From assembly GCF_016863615.1 (NCBI RefSeq), contig NZ_BOPF01000004.1:310001-374000 (forward strand): DNA of 64,000 nt, written 5' to 3'. This DNA comes from Virgisporangium aliadipatigenens (GTDB lineage Bacteria; Actinomycetota; Actinomycetes; Mycobacteriales; Micromonosporaceae). The stretch's first letter is position 1, and every line of letters begins with the position of its first letter. The notes beneath the pieces are model-generated. The model made no database searches and was not told the DNA's origin. It saw only the letters and a list, made by a program, of their open reading frames with translations. The translations under genes and the position numbers were made by a program. Below, piece after piece: positions 19,944 through 30,723 of this stretch.

Positions 19944-22391
19944 TCAGGTCTCTTCGGGATGTTCCGCCGAAGCGCGGTGCACCCCGTTGTAGAACTTGAC
20001 CAGCACATTGGACAGGTCCTTCGGGGTGATCTCGACGGTGGGCGCGTCCGGGGAGGTGGCCGGGGTCTTCGGCAGATGCGCCATGGGGACCCGGGTCGGC
20101 AGCCGTCGGACGTTCGACTCCTTCTTCCTCATCGATACGTCCGATGCGGGTGCCGGGGTTCCTTCGTTCTCCTCGATGGGTGCGGGTTCCTCGACGGGTG
20201 CTGCGGGCTCGTCCACATGATCGTCCGGGTTTTCGGTGGATGGCTCCTCTGCGACCCGAGGTGTCGCTTTTGTCTGGGGAGACCACCACCCGTAGGAACC
20301 GTCCTTGTCCAGCACGTCCTCGGCCCGCGTCGGCGTGCTGCGCGGATGCGTCGGCTCCGGCTCGGGCGGCGCCGGCGGCAGGCCCAGCAGGTGCGCCATC
20401 GAACGCCGCACCACCGAGTTGGCCAGCGCGGCGTACGGGCGGGCCGGCGGGGCCGCCAGCAGGTGCGCCGGCAGCGTGATCTTCGCTTCCACGCCGGTGC
20501 TCAACGCGCGCAGGCGCACCCGGATGTCGTGCCGCGTCGCCAGGCGGCCCACCACCAGCAGGCCCATGCGTTCGGCGGTGCTCGCGTCGACCCGGGCCGA
20601 CTGGCACACCCGCTGGTTGGCCAGCGCCAGCTCGGCCTCGCCCATCCCGAGGCCGCTGTCCTCGATGAGCAGCGTCGCCTCCGTGCCGTCGCCGGAGATG
20701 CGGCCCAGCACCGTCACCTCCGTGTCCGGCGGCGAGAACTGCGTGGCGTTGTCGAGCAGTTCGGAGATGAGGTGCACGACGTCGACGACCGCGTGCCCGA
20801 CGATGTAGCCGCCCCGGTCGATGTCGGAGCGGACCCGTTCGTAGTGCTCGATCTCGGCCATCGCCGCCAGCACCACGGCCGCCAGCGGAACCGGCTCGGG
20901 GCGCTGCCGCCGGGTGTCCGCCGCCGTGAGCACCAGCAGGTTCTCGCCGTTGCGACGCATCCGGGTGGCCAGGTGATCCAGGCGGAACAGGTTGGCCAGC
21001 TGGTCCGGGTCCTCCTCGGCCGCCTCGATCTCGTCGAGCAGCCGCAGCTGGCGGTCGACCAGGGCCTGACTTCGCCGGGCCAGGCTGGTGATCACCGCGT
21101 TGACGTCGCGGCGCAGCGTCGCCTGTTCCATCGCGAGGGCCAGTGCGCTGGCGTGCACCGCCGCGAACGCGTCCGCCACCTCGCTGATCTCGTCGCCGTC
21201 CTCCTCGCCGCCGCCCAGGCTGGTGAAAGCGGCGGTCGGCACGTGCTGCAGGTCGTCCGGGCGTTCGACCTCGCGCAGCAGCGAGATGGCCTCCGGCAGC
21301 CGCTGATGGGCGACGTCCAGCGCCTGTGCCCGCAGTTCCCGCAGCGAACGGATGATCGAGCGCCCCACGTGCACCGAACTGAGGCTCGTCACACACAGCA
21401 CCAGCAGGATCAGCCCGACCAGCCACATCGTGCGGCGGTGCTGGCCGTCGCGCAGCTTCGCGGCCGTCAGGGTCGCGTCCCGCACGGCGGTCAGCTGCAC
21501 CGAGCGGAACGCGTCCAGTTCCGCCGTCGAGGTGCTCCACCAGGCGTCCGGGTCGACCGTGATCGTGCCCAGCCGCGCCTCCTCCAGCACCTGGTCGCGC
21601 AGGGTCGTCATCGGGACGGCGATCGACGGGTTGGACAGCGGTGCCGTGGTTGCCGGCGGCAGCCACTCGCGCACCCGGTCCAACGCCGAGCGCTGTTCCG
21701 CGACCAGGAACGTGAACTGCTGATGGTCGCCCGGCTGCACCACCTTCGAACGCGTCGCCGCGAACACCAGGCCGCGCAGCTGGGAGGCACTGCGTTCGGC
21801 CCCGGTCGCGCTCGCCAGCGCGTGCGCCGCCATGGACAGCTTCGGGTCGGGCGCGCCGGACGGGTCGGGCAGCATGTCGACGAGGGTGTTCGCCGCGCGG
21901 CTGTACGAGTCGAAGACCGCCTGCGGGCGGAGGCTGCCGGCACGGGCCGCGCGGCGGGTGTCACGAAGTTCCAGAAAAGCGACCGAGACCTGACCGAACT
22001 CGCGGCGCAACGGCTCCGCGGACCGCGCCACGCTCTGCTCCAGGCGGGTGTATGCCTCGTCGACGGTGCGCTGGCTGCCGGCGAGCGCCGCGTCGAACTG
22101 GTCGCCGAGCACCCCGGTCGCGCTCTCACCGGCCACCCGGTCCCGCTCGTCCTGCACGGCGTGCAGCAGCGTCACCATCTTCGGCGCCAACGCCATGTGC
22201 TCCGCCGACGCCGACAGCTGCGAGCCGGCCCGCACCGAGGAGACGATCTGCACGCCCGCGACGACCGTGAACGCCAGCGCCGGGACGACCAGAAGAGCGG
22301 CCAGTTTCGTCCGCACCCGCCAGCCACGCAGGCTGCGCCGGCGGCTGGACTGCGTCGCCGGCGGAGGTGGAGACGCCGACACCCGCATCAC
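19944..22391 (-). CDS. NIT-domain sensor kinase (CvnA-like)
   Basis: This 815-residue membrane protein has TM1 at about residues 28-50, an extracellular NIT (nitrate/nitrite-sensing type) domain of ~270 residues, and TM2 near residue 330 (MWLVGLILLVLCVTSL). A HAMP-like linker follows, then a GHKL ATPase domain with N-box ELLDNATQFSPP and G-box DSGLGMGE. There is no recognisable phospho-accepting His box before the ATPase domain, as is typical of CvnA proteins. The last ~200 residues are Pro/Glu-rich and disordered, ending in a conserved-looking helix (KDLSNVLVKFYNGVHRA). It pairs with the roadblock gene. Confidence 0.9.
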   Translation of the reverse strand: MMRVSASPPPPATQSSRRRSLRGWRVRTKLAALLVVPALAFTVVAGVQIVSSVRAGSQLSASAEHMALAPKMVTLLHAVQDERDRVAGESATGVLGDQFDAALAGSQRTVDEAYTRLEQSVARSAEPLRREFGQVSVAFLELRDTRRAARAGSLRPQAVFDSYSRAANTLVDMLPDPSGAPDPKLSMAAHALASATGAERSASQLRGLVFAATRSKVVQPGDHQQFTFLVAEQRSALDRVREWLPPATTAPLSNPSIAVPMTTLRDQVLEEARLGTITVDPDAWWSTSTAELDAFRSVQLTAVRDATLTAAKLRDGQHRRTMWLVGLILLVLCVTSLSSVHVGRSIIRSLRELRAQALDVAHQRLPEAISLLREVERPDDLQHVPTAAFTSLGGGEEDGDEISEVADAFAAVHASALALAMEQATLRRDVNAVITSLARRSQALVDRQLRLLDEIEAAEEDPDQLANLFRLDHLATRMRRNGENLLVLTAADTRRQRPEPVPLAAVVLAAMAEIEHYERVRSDIDRGGYIVGHAVVDVVHLISELLDNATQFSPPDTEVTVLGRISGDGTEATLLIEDSGLGMGEAELALANQRVCQSARVDASTAERMGLLVVGRLATRHDIRVRLRALSTGVEAKITLPAHLLAAPPARPYAALANSVVRRSMAHLLGLPPAPPEPEPTHPRSTPTRAEDVLDKDGSYGWWSPQTKATPRVAEEPSTENPDDHVDEPAAPVEEPAPIEENEGTPAPASDVSMRKKESNVRRLPTRVPMAHLPKTPATSPDAPTVEITPKDLSNVLVKFYNGVHRASAEHPEET

Positions 22392-22524
22392 CCTTCGCTT
22401 CGTCCGATCTGTACCCGTCGCACGTTGATGTCCGTCGACTTCAGGGCAGGATACGGGCCGCCGGGGTCGGCTGGGAGTGCACCACGACCGTTAGCGTGGA
22501 ACGGACCCAAAGGGAAGGACCTCC

Positions 22525-24009
22525 GTGAGCCCCAGCCGTAACCGCAATGTGCTCGTCGCCGTGCTCGCGGTGATGGTGGTGGTCCTCGCGCTCGGCGCCG
22601 TGGCCGGTATCCGGCTGATCGCCGGGCCGCCCGGTGGCGGGTTCGCCCGCGCGCTCGGCGGGGCCTCGACCGGCCCGTCCGGCGACTCCGTCCCGGCCGC
22701 CCCGGGCGACCCCGGCGGCGGCGACCTCTACTTCCCCGGCTACGGCAACGGCGGCTACGACGTCGAGCGCTACGACCTGAAACTGCGTTACGACCCGGCG
22801 ACGGACCGCCTCAGCGGGGTCGCCCGCGTGACGGCCAAGGCCACCCAGGCACTGTCCCGCTTCAACTTCGACTTCGGCCGGCTCTCCATCAGCAGCCTCA
22901 AGGTCGACAACGCCGACGCCACCTCCGAGCACGACAACAAGACCGAGCTGACCGTCATCCCCGCCGCGCCGCTCGTCGCCGGGCGGACGTTCACCGTGGA
23001 CATGGCCTACACCGGCACGCCGATCGGGGAGGCGTTCAACCACACCGCCACAGGTGCGATCGTGCTGGGCGAGCCCGAGTCGGCGACGGAGTGGTACCCG
23101 TCCAACGACCATCCCAAGGACAAGGCCGCGTACGAGATCGAGATCACCGTGCCGGACGGGCTCACCGCCGTCAGCAACGGCGTTCCCGGTGGGAGCACGC
23201 TCGGTGGCGACGGTTGGCGCACGTGGAAATGGAGCCAGTCCGCGCCGATGGCGAGCTATCTCGCCATGATGGCCATCGGCAAGTTCAGGATTTTTGAGGG
23301 AACGTCGGACGGGCTGCGCTATTACACCGCGGTCGACGAGGCGCAGCCCGCCGGAGGCGTCGCCGAGCAGTGCGTCCGGCGCTCGCCGGAGGTGGCGGCG
23401 TTCCTGGCGACGCAGTTCGGGCCGTATCCGTTCGACATCACCGGCGGGATCGTCGTCTCACTGGGCACACTCGGGTTCGCGCTGGAAAATCAGACCCGGC
23501 CGATCTACCCGCCCAGCTTCTTCACCGCGGGCGAACCGGCGGGCACCTCGATCGTCGCGCACGAGTTGGCGCACCAGTGGTTCGGCGACAGCGTCTCGGT
23601 GGGGCAGTGGCGCGACATCTGGCTGAACGAGGGCTTCGCCACCTACGCGCAGTGGCTGTGGGAGGAGAAGGACGACGGCATCACCGCGCAGGCGCAGTTC
23701 GACCGGACCTACGCCACCCCGGAGACGGACGAGATCTGGCGGCCGGCGCCGGGTGATCCGGGCGCGGACGACGTCTTCGCCGAGTCGGTGTACGTGCGCG
23801 GCGCGATGTCGGTGCACGCGCTGCGGATGACGATCGGGGACGACGTCTTCTTCAAACTCCTGAAGGAGTGGACGTCGACCAAGAAGGGTTCGACGGGGCT
23901 CATCACGGAATTCCAGGCGCTGGCGGAGAAGCTGTCGGGGAAGGAGCTCGACACGCTTTTCCAGCAGTGGCTCTACACCCAGACCAAGCCCCCGTACCCC
24001 GGACGCTAA
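22525..24009 (+). CDS. secreted or membrane-anchored M1 family metallopeptidase
   Basis: This 494-residue protein starts with GTG behind GGGAAGGACC. An N-terminal signal anchor (about residues 8-33) is followed by a Gly/Pro-rich linker. The zinc site HELAHQWFGDSV with the distal Glu in WLNEGFATY is intact (HEXXH-x18-E). The exopeptidase motif appears as FALENQ instead of GAMEN. It lacks the large C-terminal domain of aminopeptidase N, so it belongs to the short actinobacterial M1 class. It probably trims peptides at the cell surface. Its stop overlaps that of the convergent Uma2 gene. Confidence 0.92.
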   Translation: MSPSRNRNVLVAVLAVMVVVLALGAVAGIRLIAGPPGGGFARALGGASTGPSGDSVPAAPGDPGGGDLYFPGYGNGGYDVERYDLKLRYDPATDRLSGVARVTAKATQALSRFNFDFGRLSISSLKVDNADATSEHDNKTELTVIPAAPLVAGRTFTVDMAYTGTPIGEAFNHTATGAIVLGEPESATEWYPSNDHPKDKAAYEIEITVPDGLTAVSNGVPGGSTLGGDGWRTWKWSQSAPMASYLAMMAIGKFRIFEGTSDGLRYYTAVDEAQPAGGVAEQCVRRSPEVAAFLATQFGPYPFDITGGIVVSLGTLGFALENQTRPIYPPSFFTAGEPAGTSIVAHELAHQWFGDSVSVGQWRDIWLNEGFATYAQWLWEEKDDGITAQAQFDRTYATPETDEIWRPAPGDPGADDVFAESVYVRGAMSVHALRMTIGDDVFFKLLKEWTSTKKGSTGLITEFQALAEKLSGKELDTLFQQWLYTQTKPPYPGR

Positions 24010-24641
24010 TCCGCCACCGGCTCGTCGGCGGCGTGCGGCCTCATCGTCTTGGCCCACCGACGGGAGAGTCCGGGGAGGTCGATCGCCAGTGGCCATGGGT
24101 GGTCGGTCGCAAAGACGGCGGTGGTGTAGTGGGTGCGGTACTCGTATGCCTTGCCCTTGAGGCGAAGCTCCGCCAGCGCGATTTCGCCGCTGTCCTCATC
24201 CGTGGTGACGATCCAGTACGCCGGTACTCCGGCCCTGGCGTACAGCTTGCGTTTCACCTCGGTGTCCCGCAGGACGGACGTGGGCGAAACGATCTCGGCC
24301 ACGAGGAGTGTGTCCTTGATCGGGAAAGGCGTGGTGTTGACGTGCACGTACCGTGCCACCACCAGATCGGGCCGAGGCTCGTTGCGATCGTTGATGGCGG
24401 TGGATACGTCGGTGGTCACGTACCACTCTTCCGTCGGGTTGACCTGCTCGACGGCGTTGGCGATCCAGCGCGTGATCAGGTTGTGTCCACCGGTGGCGGA
24501 AGGTGACACTGCGAGGCTCCCGTCGATCAGCTCGTACCGCAGGCCGTCGTCGGGCAGCGCGTGGAGGTCCGCCACGGTGAAGCCGCGCTCGTCAGGGCGT
24601 CGGATCCAGGTCGGTGCGGGTGCTTCCACGGACTCCGTCAT
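24006..24641 (-). CDS. Uma2-family (DUF820) putative nuclease-fold protein
   Basis: I prefer the ATG at 24641 (211 residues) because a TANNNT hexamer lies exactly 7 nt upstream; an ATG at 24671 would add ten residues. The PD-(D/E)XK-type core is visible: ELIDGSLAVSPS with a following His, the Asp in PRPDLVVA, the Glu in LVAEIVSPTS and the Lys in VKRKLYARAGVPAYWIV. Uma2 proteins are numerous in some actinobacteria and cyanobacteria. Their cellular role is unknown. It stands alone and converges on the M1 peptidase gene with a 4-bp overlap. Confidence 0.87.
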   Translation of the reverse strand: MTESVEAPAPTWIRRPDERGFTVADLHALPDDGLRYELIDGSLAVSPSATGGHNLITRWIANAVEQVNPTEEWYVTTDVSTAINDRNEPRPDLVVARYVHVNTTPFPIKDTLLVAEIVSPTSVLRDTEVKRKLYARAGVPAYWIVTTDEDSGEIALAELRLKGKAYEYRTHYTTAVFATDHPWPLAIDLPGLSRRWAKTMRPHAADEPVAD

Positions 24642-24648
24642 GTAGTCC

Positions 24649-24654
24649 AGCGTA
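24649..24654 (-). promoter_or_regulatory. -10 hexamer of a probably leaderless Uma2 mRNA
   Basis: TACGCT on the minus strand ends 7 nt before the ATG at 24641. Confidence 0.4.
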
Positions 24655-24759
24655 AGCGGTTGTGCGGTCATGGGCACAGGCCATAAGCGCGGCAATTCCG
24701 ATTCGCTGACCCGAATTCGAATTCTTTCGCGTTTTCGCTGTTCACGGGGAGGAGAAAAA

Positions 24760-26021
24760 TTGGGGCGGGATAAACGGAGCCGGGACTTCGTTTATTTGTT
24801 CGTGGGGCAGACGGTTTCGCAATTCGGGTCGGCGGTCACGCGCCTTGCGTTGCCGTTTCTCGCGGTCACCGAATTGGGGGCGTCGGCGTTCGAGGTCGGC
24901 GTCGTCACGGCGGCGTCCAACGCGGCGTGGCTGTTCATCGGGTTGCCGTTGGGCGTGTGGGTGGACCGGCGCCGGCGCCGGCCGCTGCTGATCGCCGCTG
25001 ACCTGGCGCGCGCCGCGTTGCTGGTGACCGTTCCGGTGGCGGCGCTCGCCGGTGTGCTGACGCTGGCGCAGGTGGTCGTCGTGGCGCTGCTGGTGGGCGC
25101 GTTCGGCACGCTGTTCGACGTGGCGTGGCCGGCGTTCCTGCCGGTGGTGGTGCCGAAGGAGCGGCTGGTGGGCGCCAACGGGGCCCTGGCCGCCACGGAG
25201 AACGCGGCCGCCACGGGCGGGCAGGGGCTCGCCGGGCCGCTGATCTCGGCGCTCGGCGCGGCGCTGACCGTGGTGCTCGACGCGGTGAGCTTCCTCGTCT
25301 CGGCGTTCTGCCTGGCGTTCGTGCGGGTGCCGGAGCCGCCGCCGGCAGTGGTGGCGAAGCGCCGGCTGCGCACCGAACTTCTCGAGGGGCTGCGCTTCGT
25401 GCTGCGGGTGCCGTTCACCCGGGTCCTGCTCGTGGCGGGGGTCATCGGCAACTTCACGCTCGGTGCCTGGTCCACCCTCGGCCTGCTCTTCCTCTACCGG
25501 GCGGTGGGGCTGCCGGCGGCGGCCGTGACCCCGCTGATCGCGGCCGGGGCCGTCGGCGCCATCGCGGGCTCGGTGGCGGCCGGGCCGCTGGTGCGGCGGT
25601 TCGGGGACGCGCGGGTGATCTGGGTGGCGCCGGCGATCGGGGCGGCCGTGGCGCTGCTGGCCCCGCTGGCCCGGCCGGGCGGGTGGCTGGTGTGCTTCGC
25701 CGTCGGGGCGGTCGGGCTCGGCGCGGGGCTCGGGACGTTCAACGTGTGCGTGCGGGCCGCCGTCCAGTCGAACGTCCCCGGCCACGTGCTGGGCCGGGTG
25801 GTGGCCTCGATCCGGATGTTCTCGCGGGGTGCGTGGCCGCTAGGTGCGCTCGCCGGCGGGGCGCTGGTCGGCGTCGTCGGCGCGCGCGTGGCGCTCGCGG
25901 CGACGCTGCTCCTGTTCGCCGCCGCACCGTTGGTGATCTTCCTGTCGCCGGTGGGGAGGGTCAGGTCACTCGAACAGTTGGTGTCATCCGACGGAAACAC
26001 CGCGGCCGATAAGGTACCGGG

Positions 26022-26025
<4 letters not shown>
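24760..26025 (+). CDS. MFS transporter, MFS_3/EntS-like
   Basis: I chose TTG 24760, five bases after GGGAGGAG, giving 421 residues. Twelve hydrophobic helices are apparent, with the MFS loop motif [13 protein letters not shown] between helices 2 and 3. The family is that of small-molecule exporters; the substrate is unknown. The first ~40 codons and the upstream DNA are noticeably AT-richer than the surroundings. The stop overlaps the guaA start (GTGA), an odd pairing that puts a transporter and GMP synthase in one transcript. Confidence 0.88.
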
Positions 26026-27572
<1,547 letters not shown>

Positions 27573-27574
27573 AA

Positions 27575-27605
27575 TGATTCTCACTCCACGGGGTGAGATC
27601 ATCTA
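27575..27605 (+). terminator. imperfect hairpin after guaA
   Basis: ATGATTCTCAC and GTGAGATCAT pair with one bulge just after the guaA stop. No strong T run follows, so termination is uncertain. Confidence 0.35.
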
Positions 27606-27669
27606 GCCCATTTCGATCCGGACGCGGCACACTGGACAGGTAGTTACCGGACAGTCACCGGGAGGCACC

Positions 27670-28611
27670 TTGACCCCTGCACTGGAACCCGTGCGCCGCA
27701 TCGCGGCCTACGGAGTGTGCCGAAACGAGGATGGGCGGGTACTTCTGGTTCGGGCGGCGCCCGGCACCGGGACACCCGGCGTGTGGTCCCTGCCGGGCGG
27801 CGCCGTCGACCACGGCGAACATCCGCACGACACCGTGGTCCGCGAGACGGCGGCCGAGACCGGACTCTCGGTCGCCATCAACAAGCTGCGGGAGGTGCTC
27901 GCCGACATGCGCGCACTACCCACGCGTGGCGTGACCATCCACACCGATCGCTTGATCTACACGGTCACCGTCCGGGGCGGCGGGCTGCGGGACCGGATCG
28001 GGCAGCCGACCGACCTGGCCCGCTGGTTCACCGTCGACGAGGCGCGGACGCTGCCGCTGCGGCCGTTCACCGCCGACGCGCTCGGGATCCCGGCGGCGCC
28101 GGTGGACCTGCGTCCCGACGCGGCGCCGGAGGTGCCGTCGTTCCACGTGGTGCCGGGCAAGGACGGGCTGCACCGCGCGCAGCGCTTCGCGGCGTACGCG
28201 GTCGCGACCGACCCCGACGGCCGTGTGCTCCTCACGCGCGTCGCGGCCGGCTACCCCGGCGGCGGCTGCTGGCACCTGCCGGGCGGCGGCACCGACTTCG
28301 GGGAGCAGCCGGGGATCGCCCTGCTGCGCGAGCTGGTCGAGGAGACCGGCCAGGAGGGGCGGATGGTCGGCCTGCTGGGCGTGGCCAGCCACCGCGACGC
28401 CGCGTCGCTGGGGCCGGAGGGCTACCCGATCGACTGGCACGGGGTGCGGGCGTTCTACCGGGTCGAGGTGGCGAAGCCGGGGCCGCTCGCGGTGATCGAC
28501 GCCGGCGGCTCCACCGACGACTGCCAGTGGGTGTCGGCGTCCGCGCTGCCGTCGCTCACCCTCACCGAGGTGACCGAGGAGGCGTTGCGCGCCGCCGGCC
28601 TCTTGCCGTGA
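27670..28611 (+). CDS. double-Nudix domain protein 1
   Basis: This 313-residue protein starts at TTG 27670 behind GGGAGG and has two Nudix folds in tandem (about residues 8-145 and 165-310). The second has a complete Nudix box, GGGTDFGEQPGIALLREL followed by VEETGQ. In the first the box reads GEHPHDTVVRETAAETG, where the first Glu of the EE pair is Ala, so it may be weak or inactive. Nudix enzymes hydrolyse nucleoside diphosphates linked to other groups; the substrate here is unknown. Its stop overlaps a possible GTG start of the next, paralogous gene. Confidence 0.85.
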   Translation: MTPALEPVRRIAAYGVCRNEDGRVLLVRAAPGTGTPGVWSLPGGAVDHGEHPHDTVVRETAAETGLSVAINKLREVLADMRALPTRGVTIHTDRLIYTVTVRGGGLRDRIGQPTDLARWFTVDEARTLPLRPFTADALGIPAAPVDLRPDAAPEVPSFHVVPGKDGLHRAQRFAAYAVATDPDGRVLLTRVAAGYPGGGCWHLPGGGTDFGEQPGIALLRELVEETGQEGRMVGLLGVASHRDAASLGPEGYPIDWHGVRAFYRVEVAKPGPLAVIDAGGSTDDCQWVSASALPSLTLTEVTEEALRAAGLLP

Positions 28612-28619
28612 GATGGGGC

Positions 28620-29507
28620 ATGACCCGCCGTCGCCGCGTCGCCGCCTACGGACTGCTGCGCGTCGACGACCGGGTGCTGCTGGTCGCGGACGGTCCCGGC
28701 TGGAGCCTTCCGGGTGGGACCGTCGAGCACGGTGAGAGTCCGCAGGCGACCGTCGTCCGCCTCGGGCTCGTCCAGGCGGGCCTTCGATTCTCCGTGCGAA
28801 CGCCTTACGACGTGCTCGCCGATCGGGTGGAACTGCCCGGGCGCACGCTCGTGCACCACGATCGCCTCGTCTTCGAGGTGAACGCCACGGGTGAGCCGAC
28901 CGCACCGTCGAAGTGGTGGGACGTGTCGGCACTCGAGGGTGTGGAGCTGACGCCGTTCACCCGGATGGTGGTGGCAGGCACGGAGAGTGACGGCGGCGCG
29001 CTGCTGGAACGCGACGAGGGCTGGCCCATCGAGCGCGGCATGGCGCTCGACCGCTCCGGCGGGCGGGCCCGGGTGCAGCGCTTCTCGACGTACGCCGTGG
29101 CGACCGATCCGGCGGGACGGGTGCTGCTGACCCGGATCGCCCGAGGCTTCCCCGGCGCGGGGCACCTGCACCTGCCGGGCGGCGGGACCGACTTCGGCGA
29201 GTCGCCGACGGAGGCCCTGCTGCGCGAGGTGCGCGAGGAGTCCGACCAGGTCGGCGAGGTGCGCGGCCTGGTCAGCGTCTCGCACCGGCACAACCCGACG
29301 GCGCAGGGCCGGGAGGGCTACCCGATCGACTGGCACACCGTGCGGGTGATCTACCGCGTGCACGTGCCGCATCCGACGGACCCTAGGGTGACCGAGGGGA
29401 AGGGCGGGTCGACGGCGTCGGCGGCGTGGTTCCGGCCGGAGGACATTCCGACGTCGGAGTTGACCGACTTTGCCGGGTCTGCGCTGGCAGAGGCGGGCGT
29501 AGGTTAG
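28620..29507 (+). CDS. double-Nudix domain protein 2 (degenerate)
   Basis: This 295-residue paralogue of the preceding gene also has two Nudix folds. I use the ATG at 28620; an in-frame GTG at 28608 overlaps the previous stop. The first Nudix box is ruined (ESPQATVVRLGLVQAGL: the RE and EE pairs are RL and QA). The second reads GESPTEALLREVREESDQ, with RE and EE intact but the following Gly replaced by Asp. The two genes share the PGGGTDFGE and EGYPIDWHTVR/GVR blocks, showing duplication of an already doubled gene. Confidence 0.8.
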   Translation: MTRRRRVAAYGLLRVDDRVLLVADGPGWSLPGGTVEHGESPQATVVRLGLVQAGLRFSVRTPYDVLADRVELPGRTLVHHDRLVFEVNATGEPTAPSKWWDVSALEGVELTPFTRMVVAGTESDGGALLERDEGWPIERGMALDRSGGRARVQRFSTYAVATDPAGRVLLTRIARGFPGAGHLHLPGGGTDFGESPTEALLREVREESDQVGEVRGLVSVSHRHNPTAQGREGYPIDWHTVRVIYRVHVPHPTDPRVTEGKGGSTASAAWFRPEDIPTSELTDFAGSALAEAGVG

Positions 29508-29678
29508 CCGAGTGGACTTATAGCGCCGAGTTCGTTACCCTGAGTTGCGGGTAATTTCACAGTTTTGTCCAGTTTTCACTAAAAAGTGAACCCAGTCGGC
29601 CATCGCCAAGCGAGTCGATGATGTGCGATGGTGTATGCCGCGACAGGGTGGGAACCCGTTTCCTTCATGGAGGATTAC
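29508..29678 (+). promoter_or_regulatory. AT-rich upstream region of pssA with a palindrome
   Basis: TTCACT-AAAA-AGTGAA (29575-29590) is a perfect 6-bp dyad in an AT-rich stretch unusual for this window. It lies about 90 bp before the pssA start and may be an operator or promoter element. Confidence 0.35.
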
Positions 29679-30677
29679 GTGCCGAGAGCCCCTTGGCAAC
29701 GGCGTCGTGTCACCGACAGTCCGCGCCCGGGAGGGCGCCGTTGGGCCGGGCTGCGCCGCAGCGGCTCGCTAGCCCGCCAGGTGCTGGTCCGCAGCGTCGG
29801 CCGCAGGCAGGGTGAGACGGCACTGGTGCACCCCGACGCGCCGCGCGGGCGTTTCCCGCTCCGGCGGCCGCGACTCAGCACCAAGGTCGATCCCGTGACG
29901 TCCGACGTCGTCGAGCCCGACACCGCGGACACGATCGAGATCCCCGCGCCCGCCGGCGGTGCCCCCGTCGCGGCCGCGATGGCCATCCCGCTGCTGCCCG
30001 GCGAGCGGACCACCGGCCGACGGATCCGGTTCGCCCTGGTCAACGGCTGCACCATCATGAGCCTGCTGCTCGGCGTCTCCGCGATCTTCATCGCGATGCA
30101 GGGCGACGACGTGCGGCTCGCCGCCCTCTGCCTCATCGCCTGCGTCGTCTTCGACGGGCTCGACGGTGCGCTCGCGCGCAAGCTCGGGGTCGCCTCGCCG
30201 TTCGGTGCGCAGATGGACTCGCTCGCCGACATGTGCTCCTTCGGCGTCGCCGCGCCCGTCGTCGTCTACGCCGGGCTCTCCGGCTCCGCGTCGCCGGCCC
30301 TCGTGGTGCCCGCGTGCGCGCTGGTGGCGATCTGTGCCGCGATCCGGCTCGCCCGGTTCAACGTCTCGCCGAAGGACGGGCGGTTCTTCTGCGGCGTGCC
30401 GACCACGCTCGTGGCGGCCGTTCTGGCGCTGGCCATGGTGATCTCGCCGGAGGTGCCGGTCGCCGCGCAGGTGGGCGCCGTGGTGCTGCTCGCGCTGGCG
30501 ATGGTGTCGAGCTTCCCGTACGTGAAGATCGGCCGCGTGCTGCGCCTGCCCGCGTGGCTGCTGGTGGTGCCGGTCGTCGGGGTGTTCATCGACTACCAGA
30601 CGACGTTCGTGCTGGTGGTGGTGGCGTACCTGGCAAGTGGCCCGCTCCTCTGGCTGAAGGAACGCCGCACCGCCTAG
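29679..30677 (+). CDS. pssA: CDP-diacylglycerol-serine O-phosphatidyltransferase
   Basis: I chose GTG 29679, five bases after GGAGG, giving 332 residues; an in-frame start at 29628 and another GTG near 29896 are alternatives. The first ~110 residues are basic, Pro-rich and poorly conserved. The CDP-alcohol phosphotransferase motif DG-x2-AR-x8-G-x3-D-x3-D appears as DGLDGALARKLGVASPFG followed by AQMDSLAD. About seven helices follow. It makes phosphatidylserine, the substrate of the psd product encoded convergently just downstream. Confidence 0.9.
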   Translation: MPRAPWQRRRVTDSPRPGGRRWAGLRRSGSLARQVLVRSVGRRQGETALVHPDAPRGRFPLRRPRLSTKVDPVTSDVVEPDTADTIEIPAPAGGAPVAAAMAIPLLPGERTTGRRIRFALVNGCTIMSLLLGVSAIFIAMQGDDVRLAALCLIACVVFDGLDGALARKLGVASPFGAQMDSLADMCSFGVAAPVVVYAGLSGSASPALVVPACALVAICAAIRLARFNVSPKDGRFFCGVPTTLVAAVLALAMVISPEVPVAAQVGAVVLLALAMVSSFPYVKIGRVLRLPAWLLVVPVVGVFIDYQTTFVLVVVAYLASGPLLWLKERRTA

Positions 30678-30694
30678 CGCAAGATCGCCGAGTT

Positions 30695-30719
30695 GGCCCC
30701 CGCTCTCGCGGGGGCCTTT
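30695..30719. terminator. terminator between pssA and psd
   Basis: GGCCCCCGC (30695-30703), loop TCTC, GCGGGGGCC (30708-30716), then TTT. It lies 17 bp after pssA and just before the end of the convergent psd gene. Confidence 0.85.
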
Positions 30720-30723
30720 CGCG

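Noticed and set aside
24671-24671. Longer start for the Uma2 gene.
   Set aside because: No ribosome binding site or -10 hexamer fits 24671, whereas 24641 has TACGCT seven bases upstream.
24670-24759. ATG-initiated longer form of the MFS protein from 24670.
   Set aside because: The extra 30 residues are basic and unlike family members. TTG 24760 has GGGAGGAG at a proper distance.
28608-28608. GTG 28608 as start of the second double-Nudix gene.
   Set aside because: It overlaps the previous stop in the coupled GTGA style, but adds only four residues and has no ribosome binding site. ATG 28620 was preferred, though the choice is uncertain.
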